This document shows, piece after piece, positions 61,050-64,000 of a stretch of DNA of 64,000 bases. The first letter of the stretch is position 1. Each line of letters opens with the position of its first letter. The position numbers and the translations under genes are program-made. The notes below the pieces were generated by a model, which was not told the DNA's origin, ran no database searches, and worked only from the letters and a program-made list of their open reading frames with translations. This DNA is from Acetatifactor muris (GTDB taxonomy: Bacteria > Bacillota > Clostridia > Lachnospirales > Lachnospiraceae): the NCBI GenBank assembly GCA_023663635.1, contig JAMPHD010000009.1:40015-104014 (forward strand), in the 5' to 3' direction.

Positions 61050-61547
61050 ATGAAACAACCCAACGGATTTAGTAAAAGACAAAAAGAAGAAATAAGAGAA
61101 ATTGTTAAAAGCGAGATCCAAGAGGCATTAAGAAAAAATGCAAAGCCGGAAATAAATGTAAAAAATGAGGCTGCGGAGGCTATATATTCTGTACTGAATG
61201 AAAAGAATGACGATTTAATAATTGAAGATAAGATCAATAAGAAAGAAACCGAAAAAAGTTTGTTTGCCTATAACATGAAGTGGATTTTGCATAGTATTTG
61301 TTATCTTGCTTGGGGGATTTTGATTTTGTTTTTTATAGCAACAGTATACTTGTGTATTACTGAAGGTGCATTATGTGAGAACCCAGTAGGTATACTCACA
61401 ATATTTATAGTGGAAGTTTTAGTGTCTGGTATTCTTTTCATATTTCACAAATCTATAAAGCATATGAATAAAAGTGATTCATATAATGCCTTGATGTTTA
61501 TTATCACGATAATAGCTTTTATATTAACAATTTCTACAACTTTATAA
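61050..61547 (+). CDS. Hypothetical membrane protein
   Basis: 165 residues from ATG 61050, which follows AAGAGG; a start at 60942 would add a membrane helix. A charged helix (15-80) leads to three membrane helices (about 85-165). No family recognised. It follows the previous orphan closely and may be read with it. Confidence 0.55.
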   Translation: MKQPNGFSKRQKEEIREIVKSEIQEALRKNAKPEINVKNEAAEAIYSVLNEKNDDLIIEDKINKKETEKSLFAYNMKWILHSICYLAWGILILFFIATVYLCITEGALCENPVGILTIFIVEVLVSGILFIFHKSIKHMNKSDSYNALMFIITIIAFILTISTTL

Positions 61548-61609
61548 TAAAGTGCTAAGTGTTTACCATCTATAAAACATGGTGGTTGGTAAAGTTTTAT
61601 CTTGATGAA

Positions 61610-61667
61610 GGAACAAACATTCAGTATAATTGCAAAAGCGGAACAAATATTCTAAAATAGTGCAAAA
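61610..61667. repeat. 28-base imperfect direct repeat, 30-base period
   Basis: GGAACAAA-ATTC-GCAAAA occurs at 61610-61637 and 61640-61667. About two thirds of positions agree. It lies ahead of the DUF1016 remnant. Confidence 0.6.
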
Positions 61668-61735
61668 TCATTTATGTAAGTGCCATAAATGGTTAGATTC
61701 CGAGTGTCCGAGATATGGACATTCGAAATTATAAT

Positions 61736-62032
61736 TGGGCAATGGCTTTGCATTTGTTGGGCGTGAGTATAGACTGGAAACAGGTAAGACTGAACAGTTT
61801 GTGGATTTGATATTTATAATATCGTCTGCATTGCTATGTGGTGATTGAGATTAAAAATGAAAAATTCAAGCCATCGGATATTGGACGGGTGGGTATTTAT
61901 GCAGTTGCTGTAAATCATATTTTAAAGACAGAACAGGAGAATCCTACAATCGGGTTGATTATATGCAAGGAAAAGGATGAGGTTTTGGCACAATACGCAA
62001 TAAAAGGATCTGTAAGAATTGCATTTTTGTGA
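61736..62032 (+). pseudogene. Remnant of a DUF1016/YhcG PDDEXK nuclease
   Basis: One frame gives FAFVGREYRLETG and FVDLIF, the next gives VIEIKNEKFKPSDIG and ENPTIGLIICKEKDE, both parts of the DUF1016 C-terminal nuclease core in order. The shift lies near 61830. The N-terminal part is absent. The acidic ligands D and E-x-K are still there, but the gene is broken. Confidence 0.75.
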
Positions 62033-62096
62033 ATAATCGGATACAATAAAGGAAATGATAAAATTAAGATAAAATATTGATAAGGAGCGCGAGCGT

Positions 62097-62357
62097 ATGT
62101 TACAGATCAGACCTGTTTCAGATTTGAGAAATAAGTTTCCTGACATCGAGAAAATTGTTAATGCAGGAGATCCGGTATATCTGACGAAAAACGGATATGG
62201 AGCAATGGTGGTGCTAAGTCTTGAAGAGTATTCTAAGCTGACGGATCGTGTGGAAATTGCATTGGATAAAGCTGACAGGCTTGCAGCGGAAAATGCTGAA
62301 AGAATGAGCCATGAGGAAGTTTTTGGAAATCTGCGGAGGAAAATAAATGCTCAGTAA
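62097..62357 (+). CDS. Phd/YefM family antitoxin
   Basis: 86 residues. RPVSDLRNKFPDIEK and DPVYLTKNGYGAMVVLSLEEY are the Phd/YefM fold. GATAAGGAGCG precedes ATG 62097. It overlaps the toxin by 11 bases. Expected to bind DNA and neutralise the toxin. Confidence 0.9.
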   Translation: MLQIRPVSDLRNKFPDIEKIVNAGDPVYLTKNGYGAMVVLSLEEYSKLTDRVEIALDKADRLAAENAERMSHEEVFGNLRRKINAQ

Positions 62358-62676
62358 AAAGTACAGATTAAGTTATCTGCCACTTTTTTATGAGGACCTT
62401 GATGAGAAAATAACTTACATTGTTGAGAAACTAAGGAATCCCAAAGCGGCAAGTGATTTATTGGATAAAGTGGAGGCGGCTATCATGGAGCGTCTTCCGG
62501 TGGCAGAATCATTTGAACCATATCATTCTACCAGAGAACGCAGGTACACCTATTATCGCATTTATGTAGATAATTATACAATTTACTATGTGGTGATAGA
62601 TGATGACCCCAATGATCCGGTCATGGAAGTGAGAAGGTTCCTTTATAGTGGACAAAAGAGGGATGAATTAGTATAA
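62347..62676 (+). CDS. RelE/ParE family toxin
   Basis: 109 residues. RLSYLPLFYEDLDEKITYI, then YRIYVDNYTIYYVVIDD and VRRFLYSGQ match ParE/RelE toxins. It overlaps the antitoxin and forms a second type II system in this region. Confidence 0.87.
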   Translation: MLSKKYRLSYLPLFYEDLDEKITYIVEKLRNPKAASDLLDKVEAAIMERLPVAESFEPYHSTRERRYTYYRIYVDNYTIYYVVIDDDPNDPVMEVRRFLYSGQKRDELV

Positions 62677-62765
62677 AAATCCGTTTCTGTTTTGCCTGAT
62701 GTGTAGTAAAATAGAGGTGGTTGGTGATACTATTACAAACAGGAAAAATGATGCGAGGCGATTTT

Positions 62766-63010
62766 ATGGATATGGCAGTTGACACCAAGGGGAAAGATAC
62801 CCTGCAGGGGAATGAAAACCTGATGCGGGCGCTTGACAGGGGCATTGACGATATGGAGGCAGGGAGCGGGCAGAGCTTTTTCAGCCGTCCATTATCTTTT
62901 ATGTGGTGAAGGAGCTGGAAGATGAGATACATATTTTGCGAGTGCTGAGGGAAGAACGGGATTGGAAGAAAATCTTGGAAGAGCAGCAGGAGTATACATA
63001 CCAGGAATAG
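62766..63010 (+). pseudogene. Decayed antitoxin/ParE-like toxin pair
   Basis: ATG 62766 gives a 47-residue antitoxin-like part (NENLMRALDRGIDDMEAG) ending at 62909. Another frame then gives VVKELEDEIHILRVLREERDW up to 63010, which looks like the end of a ParE-type toxin. The middle is lost. Confidence 0.55.
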
Positions 63011-63081
63011 AGAATCTGGTGTAAGCAATGCAACTGTCTTGTATAATAGATTTTTGATCATAGAATTTGCTCTTTAATTCT

Positions 63082-63753
63082 ATGATACAAATCGGCGTGG
63101 TTCCGGTAGAGCCGGGCATGACGAACTCCCTGAAGGAAAGTCCGGCAGAAAAAGGAAAGCGGATCGTTGGTTTTAATTCCGAAAATGCGGAAATAAACGA
63201 GGGTCTGGTAAGGTTTGACATTGTCTTTTATGTGAGCCGTCCGGTGTCTTCGCAGAAGGAACGGGACTTTGTTAATACCAATTATAATGACATCCAGCGT
63301 GTATTCAGTATATGGGTGCTCATGAACCTGGATGAAAACAGTATGGGGCATGTGCATCTTGCATATGATAAGCTCATAGGGGATTATCAGTGTAAAGGCC
63401 GGCTCGATCTGCTGAATATCGTACTGATCGGTCTGTCAAACGAACTGCCGGAGCATGATGAACAGTATGAACTGCACCGTCTGTTGGGGGCGCTGTTGTC
63501 AAAGCAGCTCTCGGTGGATGAAAAGTTATCAATTATCGGGGAAGAGTATGATATTCCGGTAGAGAACAACGTAAGGAGGGATATTAGCGTTATGTGCAAT
63601 TTAAGTCAAGGCATCAGAGAAGATGCACAAGCAGAGTTTATTATGAATATGTATAGGAAAGGTTATACATTGGAGCAGATAGCGGATGTAACTGAAAAGA
63701 GTGTTAAGGAAATAAAGGCTATTATAGAAAAGCGGGAGCCTGCTTTGGTATAA
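63082..63753 (+). pseudogene. Rpn/PD-(D/E)XK nuclease family protein, N-terminally truncated
   Basis: 224 residues from ATG 63082. The block NIVLIGLSNELPEHDEQYEL and the tail MYRKGYTLEQIADVTEKSV are typical for the Rpn-like (PF12784 type) proteins of Lachnospiraceae. The usual first 80-100 residues with the nuclease core are lacking, so it is probably inactive. Confidence 0.65.
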
Positions 63754-63784
63754 TCCCAAGTGCTGGACAGTTAAAACAGGAAAG

Positions 63785-63818
63785 CAGCAGATCATGGAAA
63801 TGTGGTCTGCTGTTTTTT
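63785..63818 (+). terminator. Terminator after the Rpn remnant
   Basis: CAGCAGATCA (63785-63794) pairs with TGGTCTGCTG (63803-63812), followed by T6. Confidence 0.8.
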
Positions 63819-63909
63819 GCCTTTAATTATTGTGATACGTAGGATATGGAAAACATCCGAGTTCATATGGAGACTATCACGAAACATTCCGCATGTCTTG
63901 AAAAGTGGG

Positions 63910-64000
63910 GAAATCAGCCGCTTAGGTCGCAAAAAGGAATGGGAGTATGATGCCGTTGGACGCAGAATGTCCATCAGCAATTCTTACGGAACAGTGGAGA
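63910..64000 (+). CDS. RHS/YD-repeat-like fragment at the window edge
   Basis: The open frame reads SRLGRKKEWEYDAVGRRMSI then SNSYGTVE, close to the YD repeat consensus (YDxxGR) of RHS proteins. It continues past the window. No start with a ribosome site is seen, and the open frame begins after the stop at 63774, so it may be a 3' remnant. Confidence 0.4.

Noticed and set aside
63840..64000. Start of a complete RHS gene
   Set aside because: Only one YD-like unit is visible and no start signal is found before the window ends.

Overview
The window looks like chromosome of a Lachnospiraceae-type Clostridia (Bacillota). Pointers are a SCIFF peptide and its radical-SAM maturase next to a fused SecDF, a TIGR04086 membrane protein, a PrpC/PrkC pair, a MurE with the meso-diaminopimelate motif, and strong Shine-Dalgarno sites. 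Most genes are fairly GC-rich, but the stretch from about 58.7 to 62.1 kb is clearly AT-rich, which suggests recent acquisition.

Layout. 1-2.7 kb: end of a cobalamin cluster (CbiE-CbiT, CbiA, Cys-rich protein). 2.7-15.5 kb: TauE/SafE transporter, flavin reductase-like protein, cation/H+ antiporter, dCTP deaminase, DHH phosphoesterase, DUF3160 lipoprotein, CapA-like protein, DUF2142-like membrane protein, MBL-fold hydrolase and a CNNM/CorC-type protein. 15.6-20.1 kb: SCIFF locus and SecDF. 20.1-21.7 kb: a membrane protein gene interrupted by one extra G in a G8 run. 21.6-36.1 kb: a core block recJ, murE, priA, def, fmt, zinc metallopeptidase, rsmB, rlmN, prpC, prkC, rsgA.

36.1-51.5 kb is a CRISPR type III island with no CRISPR array, cas1 or cas2 in view. 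It holds a membrane J-domain protein, two CARF-HEPN (DxTHG) proteins, Cas6, a short Cas10 without an HD domain, and effector subunits whose fusions resemble type III-Dv (Cas7-Cas5-Cas11, double Cas7, Csx19, TIGR03986 RAMP). These are followed by a lone CARF protein and a protein that reads as a sigma-70 family factor. A bipartite motif with identical spacing, TTTTGCAAC-N10-AAAC-N4-CTATAG-N3-AAGCAG, lies ahead of both the J-domain/CARF-HEPN operon and the cas10 operon. I infer that these operons form a regulon read by the encoded sigma factor and perhaps gated by the CARF protein through cyclic oligoadenylate. This is the most interesting possibility in the window.

51.5-64 kb is accessory: a 27-residue hydrophobic peptide, PadR plus a flavodoxin/SCP2/membrane fusion, an alpha/beta hydrolase with LytTR-DUF3021, an HD-GYP protein, two type II and one type III toxin-antitoxin systems, AT-rich orphan genes, several decayed genes (DUF1016 nuclease, ParE-like toxin, Rpn/PD-(D/E)XK protein) and an RHS-like fragment at the right edge.
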